Assembly: GCF_014274685.1 (NCBI RefSeq)
Contig: NZ_CP060393.1
Span: 2,043,501-2,107,500 of the forward strand
DNA from: Edaphobacter sp. 4G125
GTDB lineage: Bacteria > Acidobacteriota > Terriglobia > Terriglobales > Acidobacteriaceae
Length of the DNA: 64,000 nt
Direction: 5' to 3'
In this document: one piece after another, positions 17,717 to 26,282 of the stretch
Layout: the number at the start of each line of letters is the position of its first letter
Position numbering within the stretch: the first letter of the stretch is position 1
The notes under the pieces: model-generated
Seen by the model: only the letters and a program-made list of their open reading frames with translations
Databases searched by the model: none
What the model was told of the DNA's origin: nothing
Program-made: the position numbers and the translations under genes

Positions 17717-18085
17717 TCAGATTCGGAGAGCGATCAGCGGCGGGGTTTGTAGTGGTGTAGGTCGCGGCAGAGCGAATTGGTAGCTAGTTGCGATGTCCAG
17801 TGAGGGAACAGGAATTGCGACAAAGGGAAGCGCTGCAAACTGTACTAACTGAGACTCAGTGGTAGAAGCAGCCGATGCAGGCTGATGGTGAACCACGCAG
17901 CACTGATTCGAAATTTGCAGATCAGGAGCATGGCTTGGGCAGCAGGCGTGTGCTGGAGCGCTCATACTGTGGCTCGCGTGATCCATCTTTTGCTGTGGCG
18001 GAGCTACAGCAAAACAGGCTGCTGAGCTGACGAAGAAGGCCAGCAGGCAAAGGACCGAGACGAAACTGGAGAGCGTGCGCTTCAT
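17717..18085 (-). CDS. Small exported Cys/His/Met-rich protein
   Basis: A 122-aa protein with a signal peptide (residues 1-25, ending CFAVA) and a short mature part rich in potential metal ligands: KMDHASHSMSAPAHACCPSH, then CCVVHH. The C-terminal half is Pro-rich and ends PPLIALRI. It is transcribed just before the Met/His-rich outer-membrane protein and probably with it. A periplasmic metal-binding or metal-sensing role is plausible; no known family is recognised. Confidence 0.65.
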   Translation of the reverse strand: MKRTLSSFVSVLCLLAFFVSSAACFAVAPPQQKMDHASHSMSAPAHACCPSHAPDLQISNQCCVVHHQPASAASTTESQLVQFAALPFVAIPVPSLDIATSYQFALPRPTPLQTPPLIALRI

Positions 18086-18159
18086 GCTGTTACTGATAGA
18101 GACGGTTCCATGAGGAAACCATTACAGTCTTTTCTCATTTTATCAGTAGAAAAATGAAA

Positions 18160-18627
18160 TTATGCTGACCAGCGGGCCGAGGCAGGTTGTTCGGTGATGG
18201 AGGAAGGAGGAGGAGCGGAGAATAGCTCTTCTTTGGTACGGAGTTCGCGGGGAAGTACACGGCCCGCATCTGGATTACGCGCCGCGACAGTCCAGGCATC
18301 ACGAACGCTACGGATGCAGGCGATGACCTCGTGAAACTGTTCGATGGAGGTGGCATGGGAGGCCTCGAGCGACATCGTGAACATGGCGGCGTAGAAGTCC
18401 GAGAGCGATTCAGACGTGCTTTGGGCCAGATCGGGGCGAAGACGGGCCTGCAGGTACATCAGGATGTCGAGCGCTCGGCCTACGGCGATGCGGCGTCCGC
18501 GAGTATCGTTCTCTTCGATGCACTGGATAGCGCGATACAAAAACCGAATCGTTCCATCGTAAAGCGCGATGATTAGTTCGATACCGGTGGCGCCCATGAG
18601 CGCCTGCCGTTGGTAGGTTGAAACCAT
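18160..18627 (-). CDS. fliS: Flagellar export chaperone FliS
   Basis: Binds the C-terminus of flagellin in the cytoplasm and delivers it to the export apparatus. The 155-aa protein has the FliS pattern: YQRQALMGATGIELIIALYDG at the N-terminus, then helices with AIQCIEENDTRGRRIAVGRALDI and SLSDFYAAMF. The last 30 residues (Ser/Pro-rich) are beyond the family core. It follows fliD by 18 bases, so the two are co-transcribed. Confidence 0.9.
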   Translation of the reverse strand: MVSTYQRQALMGATGIELIIALYDGTIRFLYRAIQCIEENDTRGRRIAVGRALDILMYLQARLRPDLAQSTSESLSDFYAAMFTMSLEASHATSIEQFHEVIACIRSVRDAWTVAARNPDAGRVLPRELRTKEELFSAPPPSSITEQPASARWSA

Positions 18628-18645
18628 CTGATTCTCCTTGCGGGG

Positions 18646-20010
18646 CTACTGACCAGACTTATAACCGGTGATTGCGCTGTAGAGCTGATCAACCATGTTC
18701 AGCTGGCCAGGAAGCGACTGGAGGATCTGATTCGCGGTATTGAGTTCATTGGTCAGGCGAGTGCGATCGTCTGCTATGCGCGCTTCCTGATCGCTGATGT
18801 TTTTGTTCAGCATGGACTCCTGGGATGAGTTTTGTTGCAGGGCCAGGTAAATGGCGCCTTTGGTCGAGGTACTGCTCAAACCGCCAAGCATGGATGTGAA
18901 GGTCTGTCCGAAGCTATTGGAGTTCTGCAGAAAGCCCATGACATCGGTGAAGTTCTGATTGAGTGCGCTATCCAGGGTGCTCACATTCAAGTTCATCTGC
19001 CCATGCTGATCTACGGTAATACCGAGCTGTCCCAGGCTTTTGATCGCTCCGCTGGAGGATCCTGAGAGGAGTCCCTGAGAGAGTTGATTCTGAATCATTG
19101 CGAGCGTGGGGTCTCCGTAGAGAGGCTGTGGGTTACCGTTGGAGTCTTTTCCTTCCTGGGTTGTGATGTCGTTTACGACGGCGTTATAGGCCGTAACGAA
19201 GGCGTTAAAGGTTTGTTCGATAACGCTGTTGTTGTTCGTGATCTGGACCTGTACGGGCTGGTTGGGATTAGGGGAGACGGAAAGAAGCTGAAAGGTGACT
19301 CCGGGGATCAAACCGGTGACGGTGTTGGATGCGCTTGTAGTGTTCAGTCCATCCACGTTGAGGCTGGCATCCATCCCCTGCATGCCCTGTTGGAATCCGA
19401 TGGAGGTCCCGGTGACGTCGTTTGTGAGGGAGGCACTGAGAGAGATTTCACCTGCGGCTCCGCTGGTCTTGCTCACCAGTGAGAGTCGCGAGCCTGTGGT
19501 GTCAGTCACGATGGAGGCGGAGACTCCCATCGATGCAGCGTTGATGGAGGCAGCGAGTTGCGAGAGAGTTTGACCGCTAATGTTGAGGGTCTGATTGTTT
19601 CCGCCGATCGTAAGGGTGAGAGATCCGCTTAAGGTGCTGGTTGCGTCGGTGATCTTGTCGGAGTACTGAGAGGATGTCTGAGCAAGGTGATTCACGACGA
19701 TGGTATGACTACCTGCCACAGCCAGGTTGCTGGCCGAGGAGAGAGCGAGCACATCGGGGTTCGAGCTGGACCCCTGCTTGGAGGCGAAGACGCCGTTGAA
19801 GTCGGTGAGGTTTTGCAGGGCAGTCGCGAGGGTGGAGAGATCCGTTCCGAACTTGCTGAGAGCAGTATCCTGCGCCTGGAGATTCGTCAGCTGTGTCTTC
19901 CATGGTTTTTCAATCGCCTGCTCGGCAGCCAGAATCTGATTGACGGTGGAGGTGACATCGAAGCCCTGTCCGCTGTTGATCGGGCCAAAATTGATTCCAA
20001 CAGTACCCAT
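18646..20010 (-). CDS. fliD: Flagellar filament cap protein FliD (HAP2)
   Basis: Forms the cap at the filament tip and guides flagellin assembly. The N-terminal part has the FliD_N pattern (GFDVTSTVNQILAAEQAIEKP) and the C-terminal part (residues about 210-440) the FliD_C region, ending in the coiled-coil DQEARIADDRTRLTNELNTANQ. The ATG at 20010 was chosen: AGAGGA lies 7 bases upstream and the protein then begins MGTVGINFGP; a frame 9 codons longer has no such site. The 454-aa length is typical. It lies downstream of fliC beyond the terminator at 20117-20146. Confidence 0.92.
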   Translation of the reverse strand: MGTVGINFGPINSGQGFDVTSTVNQILAAEQAIEKPWKTQLTNLQAQDTALSKFGTDLSTLATALQNLTDFNGVFASKQGSSSNPDVLALSSASNLAVAGSHTIVVNHLAQTSSQYSDKITDATSTLSGSLTLTIGGNNQTLNISGQTLSQLAASINAASMGVSASIVTDTTGSRLSLVSKTSGAAGEISLSASLTNDVTGTSIGFQQGMQGMDASLNVDGLNTTSASNTVTGLIPGVTFQLLSVSPNPNQPVQVQITNNNSVIEQTFNAFVTAYNAVVNDITTQEGKDSNGNPQPLYGDPTLAMIQNQLSQGLLSGSSSGAIKSLGQLGITVDQHGQMNLNVSTLDSALNQNFTDVMGFLQNSNSFGQTFTSMLGGLSSTSTKGAIYLALQQNSSQESMLNKNISDQEARIADDRTRLTNELNTANQILQSLPGQLNMVDQLYSAITGYKSGQ

Positions 20011-20116
20011 TTGTTTTCCTCTCGGCGGCTGCGGCAATGGAGGAGCAATTAAAAGTCCTAAGGCAGGAAGGCAAAATTAGGCCGTTCTCATTGCTCGCTG
20101 GAGAATGCAAAAAACC

Positions 20117-20146
20117 AATGACGGACGGCTTAAGCCGTCCGTCATT
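20117..20146 (-). terminator. Flagellin gene terminator
   Basis: A perfect 30-base palindrome with 15-base arms (AATGACGGACGGCTT and its complement). On the minus strand it is followed by GGTTTTTTGC. It begins 11 bases past the fliC stop and separates fliC from fliD-fliS. Confidence 0.93.
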
Positions 20147-20157
20147 GAATCGGTTGA

Positions 20158-21006
20158 TTACTGGAGGAGTTTGAGGACATCCTGCTGAACCGCATTGGCC
20201 TGAGAGAGCGCGGCAATGCCAGTTTCGCTGAGGATTTTGTATTTGGCCATATCGCTGGTCGCCTGGCCGTAGTTGGTGGCACGGATGTTGTTTTCCGCTG
20301 AAGCCAGATTGACCGACTGTGAGTTGGCTACGTTGGCTGCGGCATTGAGTTGGTTGATGTTGGCGCCGAGGGTGCCGCGCTGGTAAGCGACGTCCTGAAC
20401 GGCGGTGGTGAGGGTGGTCAAAATGCTGGATGCAGTGGTCGCACTCAGGGTGGCATTGGTGGTGAGGTCGGCCCCGCCGCCGCCCGAGGTAGTTCCGACG
20501 CTGCTCTTGGCGAGCGTTCCAACCGTTTGCGCGAAGGTGCTTGCGCCCGACGAGGTACCGTCACTGACGAAGATGTTAACTGCGGTTGCGGAGAAGACGT
20601 TGTTGCCGTTGTAGTTCGTCGTCTTTCCGATGTTGTCAATCTCGGTCAGTATGTTTTGATACTCCTGATTGGCGGAGCCGACCTGACTGCTGTTGAGTGT
20701 GCCGTTGGCTGCTTCGGTAGCCAGGGTGATGGCGCGCGTGAGCAGGTTGGTGACCTGAGCGAGGGCTCCGTCGGCGGTTTGCAGCATTCCGACGCCGGCG
20801 CTGGCATTCTGGGCCGACTGGGTGAGAGCGGCGACGTTGGCGTGCAGACCGTCCGCGAGGGCAAGGCCGGCGGCATCGTCTGCACCGCTGTTGATGCGTG
20901 AACCGGACGAGAGCTGCGTCAGCGTGTTCTGCAGGTTCTGTTGTGTCAGGTTCAGGTTGTTCTGCGCGTAGATGGCTGAGATGTTGTTCAATACACCCAA
21001 AGACAT
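20158..21006 (-). CDS. fliC: Flagellin
   Basis: Main filament subunit. The N-terminal D0/D1 region (SLGVLNNISAIYAQNNLNLT, then LSSGSRINSGADDAAGLA) and the C-terminal region (ATSDMAKYKILSETGIAALS...LKLLQ) are conserved. The surface-exposed middle is short, so at 282 aa this is a compact flagellin. It contains a Gly run, TSGGGGADLTTNATLS. AGAGGAG eight bases before the ATG is a good ribosome binding site. A sigma-28-like promoter candidate lies about 120 bases upstream. Only one flagellin gene is in the window. Confidence 0.95.
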   Translation of the reverse strand: MSLGVLNNISAIYAQNNLNLTQQNLQNTLTQLSSGSRINSGADDAAGLALADGLHANVAALTQSAQNASAGVGMLQTADGALAQVTNLLTRAITLATEAANGTLNSSQVGSANQEYQNILTEIDNIGKTTNYNGNNVFSATAVNIFVSDGTSSGASTFAQTVGTLAKSSVGTTSGGGGADLTTNATLSATTASSILTTLTTAVQDVAYQRGTLGANINQLNAAANVANSQSVNLASAENNIRATNYGQATSDMAKYKILSETGIAALSQANAVQQDVLKLLQ

Positions 21007-21126
21007 GGGGGAACACTCCTCTTTATGGCTCGAATTGAGTTACCGCACCGCCTGTCTCTAGTGCCCGGATGTTGGGAGAACCCTCGATCCGGATGACCTT
21101 GTGAAAAGGCGTTGCGTTCCCACCTC

Positions 21127-21153
21127 TCATCGGCGCGGTAGCAGGGGACTTGA
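21127..21153 (-). promoter_or_regulatory. Candidate sigma-28 promoter for fliC
   Basis: On the minus strand TCAAGTCC, 11 bases, then GCCGATGA. Compared with TAAAGTTT-N11-GCCGATAA this is 12 of 16 positions at exact spacing. It would give a leader of about 110 bases before the fliC start. Confidence 0.45.
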
Positions 21154-21242
21154 GTCGAGTCCTCGGAACCTTGGTAATGGAGGGCTGCAATCTATTGGAT
21201 TTGTATTCGGGTGCCGATAGAGAGGCAAGAGGAAATGTCTCC

Positions 21243-21515
21243 ATGATTGAATTGACCCGCCTGAATGGCAGTCGTCTGAGTATTAATTGCGATCTCATCA
21301 AGTACGCGGACTCTGCTCCTGATACGGTTCTGACCCTGGTGACCGGCGAAAAGCTGGTCGTACTGGAAGCTAGAGCAGAAGTAACGAAGAGAATCCTGGA
21401 GTATCGCGCATCGATCCTTCGTTGTGCGTGGCCGGATGCGGGCACGGCGCTCAGCGCAAAGGGGGCGCATTCATCGCAGGAACTGGCTGCTGAAGCCGCT
21501 AAAGCTACAACCTAA
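21243..21515 (+). CDS. flbD: FlbD family flagellar protein
   Basis: Small protein found in flagellar operons; role not well defined. It starts MIELTRLNGSRLSINCDLIK, the exact layout of the family, then DTVLTLVTGEKLVVLE. The ATG at 21243 fits the family; a longer open frame back to 21150 only adds non-conserved residues. The family is usually 60-75 aa; this one has a further tail of about 25 residues, giving 90 aa. GAGGAAA upstream is the likely ribosome binding site. It lies 27 bases before motA in the same direction and diverges from fliC. GCCGATAG at 21213-21220 resembles a sigma-28 -10 box but has no good -35. Confidence 0.85.
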   Translation: MIELTRLNGSRLSINCDLIKYADSAPDTVLTLVTGEKLVVLEARAEVTKRILEYRASILRCAWPDAGTALSAKGAHSSQELAAEAAKATT

Positions 21516-21542
21516 ACAGCAGATCTTTTGGAAGAGGATGTT

Positions 21543-22322
21543 ATGGACATTGCCAGCATTGGTGGCATCATCGTCGCGATTCTCGGCATTCTGGCCGGCA
21601 TGATGATTGAAGGCGGAAGCGTCAGCCAGATTACCCAACCGACCGCAGCCCTGATTGTGATTGGAGGCACCACGGGGGCTGTGTTGCTCCAGTTCCCTCT
21701 GAAGATTGTTTTGGCTGCTCTGCGACAGATGTTCAAGATCTTCTTTTCTGGAAAAGAAGATAACGAAGAGGTTTTGAAGCAGCTTGTCCAGTTTGCGAAC
21801 AAAGCAAGAAAGAGCGGCATTGTTTCGCTTGACCAGGATCTTAGTTCGGTGGAGGACCCGTTTTTTCGTCAGGCTTTAATGCTTGCGATCGATGGAATGG
21901 AGCCGAGCGAGGTCCGGAAGATTATGCAGATGGAACTGGACAACAAGTCAGAGATGGAGGAGAAGATTCCGCAGGTCTTTGAAGCAGCTGGTGGATACTC
22001 ACCGACGGTGGGAATTATCGGCGCCGTATTGGGGCTTATCCAGGTGATGCAACATCTGGACAACATTACGGAGGTAGGGCGTGGAATTGCGGTCGCCTTT
22101 GTTGCCACGATCTATGGAGTGGGGTTGGCGAATCTGATCTGCCTGCCTGTTGCGGGTAAGTTGAAGATTCGCCACAGAGAGGAACAGATGGTGAAGGAGA
22201 TGATTCTTGAAGGTGTCATCTCGATTTTGGAGGGAATGAATCCTCGCATGATGGAGACGAAGCTGCGAACTTTTCTGGCAGATGGTCACGCAGTTGAGAT
22301 GACGGCGGAGGTTGCAGTATGA
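21543..22322 (+). CDS. motA: Flagellar motor stator protein MotA
   Basis: Forms the ion channel of the flagellar stator with MotB. Membrane segments are at residues about 1-22 (MDIASIGGIIVAILGILAGM), 33-52, and two near 140-200 (YSPTVGIIGAVLGLIQVM; GIAVAFVATIYGVGLANLI), as in the family. A conserved cytosolic loop carries charged residues that contact FliG. The ATG at 21543 has GAGGA just upstream; the TTG five codons earlier is less likely. The stop overlaps the motB start by 4 bases (ATGA), which indicates translational coupling. Confidence 0.94.
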   Translation: MDIASIGGIIVAILGILAGMMIEGGSVSQITQPTAALIVIGGTTGAVLLQFPLKIVLAALRQMFKIFFSGKEDNEEVLKQLVQFANKARKSGIVSLDQDLSSVEDPFFRQALMLAIDGMEPSEVRKIMQMELDNKSEMEEKIPQVFEAAGGYSPTVGIIGAVLGLIQVMQHLDNITEVGRGIAVAFVATIYGVGLANLICLPVAGKLKIRHREEQMVKEMILEGVISILEGMNPRMMETKLRTFLADGHAVEMTAEVAV

Positions 22323-23074
22323 GTCGGAAGAAGGAGCATGGGCATGTGAACCATGAGCGATGGCTGGTGTCGTACGCGGATTTTATTACGCTGCTCTTCG
22401 CGTTTTTTGTTGTGTTGTTTGCTTCTAGTCAGGCCGACAAAAATAAACAGGCGCAGATCGCAGCAGCCATGCAGATGGCGTTTACTCCTTTAGGTGGTTT
22501 TGAGGCTCATGCCAAAACGCCTCCACTGGAAGCAACGTCAGGCAGTTCCCCTGTTACAAAACCCGCAGCGCTGGCGATGCCATTTCCTCAAATGGGCAGG
22601 GTGACTCCTGCTGAGGAGAAAATAGAGTCCAGGCTGAATGAAATGATCCGGCAGGCTGCGGCGAAACTGCCAGAGGGAAGCATTACGACGCGGGTCACGC
22701 CAGAGGGATTGGTGGTCTCTTTGCATGAGATTGGATTCTTTGCCTCGGGTTCGGCCGGAGTTCGCAAAGAGTCGACTCCGACGCTGAGGGCACTCGCAGC
22801 AATGCTTCCTGATTCGCCTCTCCGTGTGGAGGGGCATACCGATAATGTCCCGATCCATACATCGCGATACTCGTCGAACTGGGAGCTTTCGACGGCTCGG
22901 GCCAGCATGATAGCCCGGTTTCTGCTGGAGCATGGAACGATGCATCCCAATCATGTTGCTGCTGCAGGGTATGCGGAGTTCCACCCGGTGGCCTCAAATG
23001 CTACCGCCCAGGGGAGAAGTCAGAACCGGCGGGTCGATATTATCCTTTTGCGATCCCCAACACCTTCACAATGA
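22319..23074 (+). CDS. motB: Flagellar motor stator protein MotB
   Basis: Anchors the stator to peptidoglycan and completes the ion channel. The single membrane segment [19 protein letters not shown] contains D21, the ion-carrying residue. After a linker, the OmpA-like peptidoglycan-binding domain is visible ([29 protein letters not shown]). The 251-aa length is usual. Its 3' end overlaps that of the convergent yjbQ-type gene by 35 bases. Confidence 0.94.
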   Translation: MSRKKEHGHVNHERWLVSYADFITLLFAFFVVLFASSQADKNKQAQIAAAMQMAFTPLGGFEAHAKTPPLEATSGSSPVTKPAALAMPFPQMGRVTPAEEKIESRLNEMIRQAAAKLPEGSITTRVTPEGLVVSLHEIGFFASGSAGVRKESTPTLRALAAMLPDSPLRVEGHTDNVPIHTSRYSSNWELSTARASMIARFLLEHGTMHPNHVAAAGYAEFHPVASNATAQGRSQNRRVDIILLRSPTPSQ

Positions 23075-23471
23075 CCCGTTTTGATCGCTGTCCATCGAAC
23101 TCCGCATAGAAGATGCGCTGCCATGTCCCGAGGTCGAGGCGCCCCTTCGTTATAGGAAGCGTGGTTTCATGATGCAGTAGAAGCGCCTTCAGGTGAGCGT
23201 CGGCGTTATCTTCGCCGGTCTGGTGGTGCTTGTAGCCGGGCCAGCGTGGGGCGAGCTTTTCCAGCCAGACGCCGATATCCTCGATGAGGCCATCTTCATG
23301 GTCGTTGACGTAAATCGCTGCAGTAATGTGCATGGGCGAAACGAAGCAGAGTCCGTCTTCGATACCGCTGCGTCGCACGATTTCTTCGACTTGCGGTGTA
23401 ATGTGGACCATCTCATAACGTTGACGGGTGTTGAAGGTGAGGTATTCGGTATGGGCTTTGGCTTGCGGCAT
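23040..23471 (-). CDS. YjbQ/UPF0047 family protein
   Basis: Conserved cytosolic protein of the YjbQ family, for which weak thiamin-phosphate-synthase-like activity has been reported; its real role is unclear. The family motifs [40 protein letters not shown] are intact. The start at 23471 gives 143 aa with the typical beginning ([12 protein letters not shown]); the frame remains open 22 codons further. Unrelated to the flagellar genes it abuts; its last 35 bases overlap the end of motB. Confidence 0.87.
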   Translation of the reverse strand: MPQAKAHTEYLTFNTRQRYEMVHITPQVEEIVRRSGIEDGLCFVSPMHITAAIYVNDHEDGLIEDIGVWLEKLAPRWPGYKHHQTGEDNADAHLKALLLHHETTLPITKGRLDLGTWQRIFYAEFDGQRSKRVIVKVLGIAKG

Positions 23472-23671
23472 GAAGATAAGGCTCCCCAAAAGAGTTTCTT
23501 TAGGTGAGCATACTTGGCAGCCTTTATTGGTGAGCAACCGAAATAGGTCTGAATGAGTCCTATTTGTGGGGCGAGTTTCAGATTATGGATTGCACGGATT
23601 TTGCTGCTAGAATCGGAGCAAACGCCCACAACTGAAGATTTCAGACGCGGCAAAAGGGAGAGATTAGAGAG

Positions 23672-23932
23672 ATGGCTTATGTGATTGCGGAACCTTGCAT
23701 CGGGACGAAGGATACGGCCTGTGTTGATGCTTGCCCGGTCGACTGTATCCACCCGAAGAAGGATGAGGCTGGCCACGCCGATACGGAGCAGCTGTACATC
23801 GATCCAGTCGAGTGCATCGACTGTGGCGCGTGTGTTCCTGTGTGTCCGGTGTCGGCGATCTACGCAGGAGACGACCTTCCGGAGAAGTGGGTGAACTTCC
23901 AGCAGAAGGCTGCCGACCACTACGGCCGCTAA
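23672..23932 (+). CDS. Ferredoxin with 3Fe-4S/4Fe-4S pattern
   Basis: Small electron carrier. Cysteines are C9, C17, C21, C25 and C48, C51, C54, C58. The first motif is CIGTKDTACVDACPVDC, in which the second cysteine of a normal CxxC is Thr, so one cluster is probably 3Fe-4S; the second motif CIDCGACVPVCP is complete. The sequence matches the 7Fe FdxA-type group but is short (86 aa). GAGAGATTAGAGAG before the ATG gives a moderate ribosome binding site. It lies 67 bases before recO in the same direction, probably by chance. Confidence 0.92.
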   Translation: MAYVIAEPCIGTKDTACVDACPVDCIHPKKDEAGHADTEQLYIDPVECIDCGACVPVCPVSAIYAGDDLPEKWVNFQQKAADHYGR

Positions 23933-23999
23933 ATTTACACCGCAGACGCGGGAAGAAGATGCGCGTGGCTTTTGCCGCGCGCTTTTCGTTTGGTGAACG

Positions 24000-24737
24000 A
24001 TGAGACAACGGCAGAGCGAGGCGATTGTCCTGCGGACATGGCCTTTTGAAGAGGCCGATTTGCTGGTGAGCCTTCTGACAAGGGACCAGGGGCGGATCAA
24101 GGGAGTGGCACGCCATGCCATGCGGTCGCGGCGTAGGTTTGGCGGAGCTCTGGAGCCGATGACCTACGTCCGGGCCGCGTATGCAGAGAAGCCGAAACAG
24201 GAGCTGGCGCGGCTGGATGGATTTGAGATTCTATGGTCTCCTCTTGCAGAGAAAGTTGATTATGGGCGTACTGCAGCGTTGGAGTTTGTTGCAGAGGTCC
24301 TTGAAGAGGTCCTTCCGGAACAGGCTCCGGATGATGCCGTGTTTCGACTGGCCATCGCTGTCATCGAGGAGATGCACGCCGGACGAGTATGGATGCCGGT
24401 AATGTACTTCGCCTTATGGATCAGCCGCCTTATGGGATGGATGCCGGCGCTTGGGCGTTGTGTCGCCTGTGGTGCGGATCTACGCGGGATGTCTGTGTGG
24501 TATTCACCACTGGCGGATGGGGTGACGTGTGAGGATGATCGGGGCAACCAGAGTTTGCTGTTGCCTTCAGGGGGCATTGCGGAGACGCAGAGGATCTTTC
24601 GCTCGTCTGTCCGAGAGCTTGCACAGGAAGAATGGCCAAAGAGAAGGGCTGAGGCACTGCGTCATTTTGCGATCGCGCTTCTGGAGCGCCATCTAGAGCG
24701 TAGGGTCCGCAGCGCGCGTGCCTTGGAGCGCATCTAG
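24000..24737 (+). CDS. recO: DNA repair protein RecO
   Basis: Helps load RecA onto gaps in the RecF pathway. The N-terminal OB-fold start is recognisable (SEAIVLRTWPFEEADLLVSLLT, RIKGVARHAMRS) and the C-terminal helical part follows. The zinc motif of the family appears reduced: CVACG is present, but only one further Cys follows (GVTCEDD), where many RecO proteins have a second CxxC. The 245-aa length is normal. The TAG stop is immediately followed by the last codon of the convergent phhB gene, with no gap. Confidence 0.9.
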   Translation: MRQRQSEAIVLRTWPFEEADLLVSLLTRDQGRIKGVARHAMRSRRRFGGALEPMTYVRAAYAEKPKQELARLDGFEILWSPLAEKVDYGRTAALEFVAEVLEEVLPEQAPDDAVFRLAIAVIEEMHAGRVWMPVMYFALWISRLMGWMPALGRCVACGADLRGMSVWYSPLADGVTCEDDRGNQSLLLPSGGIAETQRIFRSSVRELAQEEWPKRRAEALRHFAIALLERHLERRVRSARALERI

Positions 24738-25019
24738 TTATACGAGTTCGTGGCTCAAACGGGCTGCCATTTTGGCGTCTCGGGTGGTGATTCCGCCAGC
24801 ATCGTGCGAGATAAGTCCAAGGCGAACTTTGTTGTAGCGAATGTCGATGTCAGGGTGATGCCCGGCTGCTTCGGCGAGTCCGGCAACCCGGTTTACGAAT
24901 GCCATCGCCTGAACAAAATTTTCAAAGGTCCAGTCGCGGACGAGCTTTCCCGATTCGAGCTTCCATTCAGGATTCTGCTTGAGTAGGGTGTCAACGTCGG
25001 ATGTGTTGAGGACAGTCAT
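24738..25019 (-). CDS. phhB: Pterin-4a-carbinolamine dehydratase
   Basis: Dehydrates 4a-hydroxytetrahydrobiopterin, recycling the pterin cofactor of aromatic amino-acid hydroxylases. The catalytic motif is GHHPDIDIRYNKVRLGLISHDAGGIT (histidines of EAAGHHPDI and SHD). The ATG at 25019 has GGAGG five bases upstream and gives 93 aa, the usual length; a longer frame to 25112 is rejected. No phenylalanine hydroxylase is nearby. It ends directly against the recO stop. Confidence 0.92.
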   Translation of the reverse strand: MTVLNTSDVDTLLKQNPEWKLESGKLVRDWTFENFVQAMAFVNRVAGLAEAAGHHPDIDIRYNKVRLGLISHDAGGITTRDAKMAARLSHELV

Positions 25020-25089
25020 GTCGCCTCCCTGGGATGTGGTTCCCATGCTAAAGCGATGAGAGAAAACAGGGAACGGTTGCAGGGGTGGG

Positions 25090-26169
25090 TCAGATTGCTG
25101 TGAGGGCGTCAAAGCCAGGTTGTTCAGCTTTGTCCCGGATCTTCTGCCAATGGTCGTGGGGGATTTTCAAAAAAACTTCGACAATGGCGGGGTCGAATTG
25201 TGTTCCAGAACATGCAGCGATTTCAGCACGGGCAGCTTCAAACGAGGTTCCCTTACGATAGGGGCGGTCGGAGGTCATAGCGTCGAGCGTGTCGGCGATG
25301 GCGAAGATGCGCGCTCCCAGGGGAATATGTGTCCCCTTAAGCCCTCGTGGGTATCCAGTCCCATTGAAGCATTCCTGGTGGGCATAGACGATCTCGGCGG
25401 CATCGCAAAGGAAAGGTATCTTGCGCAGCATCTCATACCCTCTTTGGCAGTGCTCACGCATGATAGCGATCTCGGTGGGGTCGAGGCGTCCTGGTTTGAG
25501 CAAGATGGCGTCCGGAGTTGCGATCTTTCCGATGTCGTGAAGGAACGCCCCGCGAGCGATTGTGCGTAAATCGTCGTAACTTACGCCCATAGCTCTAGCC
25601 AGTTCGATGGTATAGGCGGTGACCCGCTTTGAGTGTCCTTCCGTTTCTTGATCGCGCAGGTCGAGAGCATCTCCCATTGCTTCAATGGTGATATCGTAGC
25701 TGCGCTCAAGATCCTGCATGATCGCCCGGAGTCGGCTGGTGCGAGTGGAGATGATCTCTTCAAGATGTTGCCGGTACGCAGCATTCTGTTGGAGATGTCT
25801 TCGGTGCTCGGCGGCACGAGCGACTACACTTTCAAGCTGTTTCCGTTCGAAGGGCTTCAAAAGATAATCGAAAGCTCCACGGCGGAAGGCATTGGTGGCG
25901 ACATGGATGTCCCGCACAGCCGAGAACATGATGACGGGAAGGTCGGGGTGATTTGAGGTGATCCGGTCAAGAAGCGCAAGGCCGTCTGTCCCGGGCATCA
26001 TAATGTCGGACAAGACGAGAGAATAGTGGGGGTCCTGACTTAAAAGGTCGATGGCTTCGTTTGCGTCAGAGGCAGTAACAGCAGAGTGCCCTCCATGCTC
26101 CAGAAGGCTCGCAACGATACCGCGCGATGGCGCTTCGTCATCGACAACCAGGATTCTTTCCTGCCGCAT
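25090..26169 (-). CDS. Response regulator with HD-GYP domain (cyclic-di-GMP phosphodiesterase)
   Basis: Receiver domain (residues 1-120) with acidic pocket D10/D11 and phospho-acceptor D55 in LVLSDIMMPG, and K105 in LLKPF. A coiled linker (about 110-155) leads to an HD-GYP domain: HDIGK at 211-215 and NGTGYPRGL at 269-277. The usual HHE before GYP reads AHQE here (H264), so one His is replaced by Gln. The protein (359 aa) matches RpfG-type phosphodiesterases. It stands alone; no partner kinase is adjacent. Its targets may include motility, as flagellar genes are nearby and a diguanylate cyclase is at 54931. Confidence 0.9.
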   Translation of the reverse strand: MRQERILVVDDEAPSRGIVASLLEHGGHSAVTASDANEAIDLLSQDPHYSLVLSDIMMPGTDGLALLDRITSNHPDLPVIMFSAVRDIHVATNAFRRGAFDYLLKPFERKQLESVVARAAEHRRHLQQNAAYRQHLEEIISTRTSRLRAIMQDLERSYDITIEAMGDALDLRDQETEGHSKRVTAYTIELARAMGVSYDDLRTIARGAFLHDIGKIATPDAILLKPGRLDPTEIAIMREHCQRGYEMLRKIPFLCDAAEIVYAHQECFNGTGYPRGLKGTHIPLGARIFAIADTLDAMTSDRPYRKGTSFEAARAEIAACSGTQFDPAIVEVFLKIPHDHWQKIRDKAEQPGFDALTAI

Positions 26170-26282
26170 TTGCTCCCTGAAACTCCTCTGCGTGGTGCGC
26201 TTTGCTTTCCTGCAATATCGGCATTGAGGATAGAAGCATTATCTATGATTGGACGCTAGAGTCTAGCGTTAATTATTTCTGT

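Noticed and set aside
21213-21220. GCCGATAG before flbD as a sigma-28 -10 box
   Set aside because: The -35 position (ATTGGATT) matches the consensus in only 3 of 8 bases.
23189-24121. Minus-strand ORF of 310 codons across ferredoxin and recO
   Set aside because: It overlaps yjbQ in another frame, runs antisense to two clear genes and has no recognisable domain.
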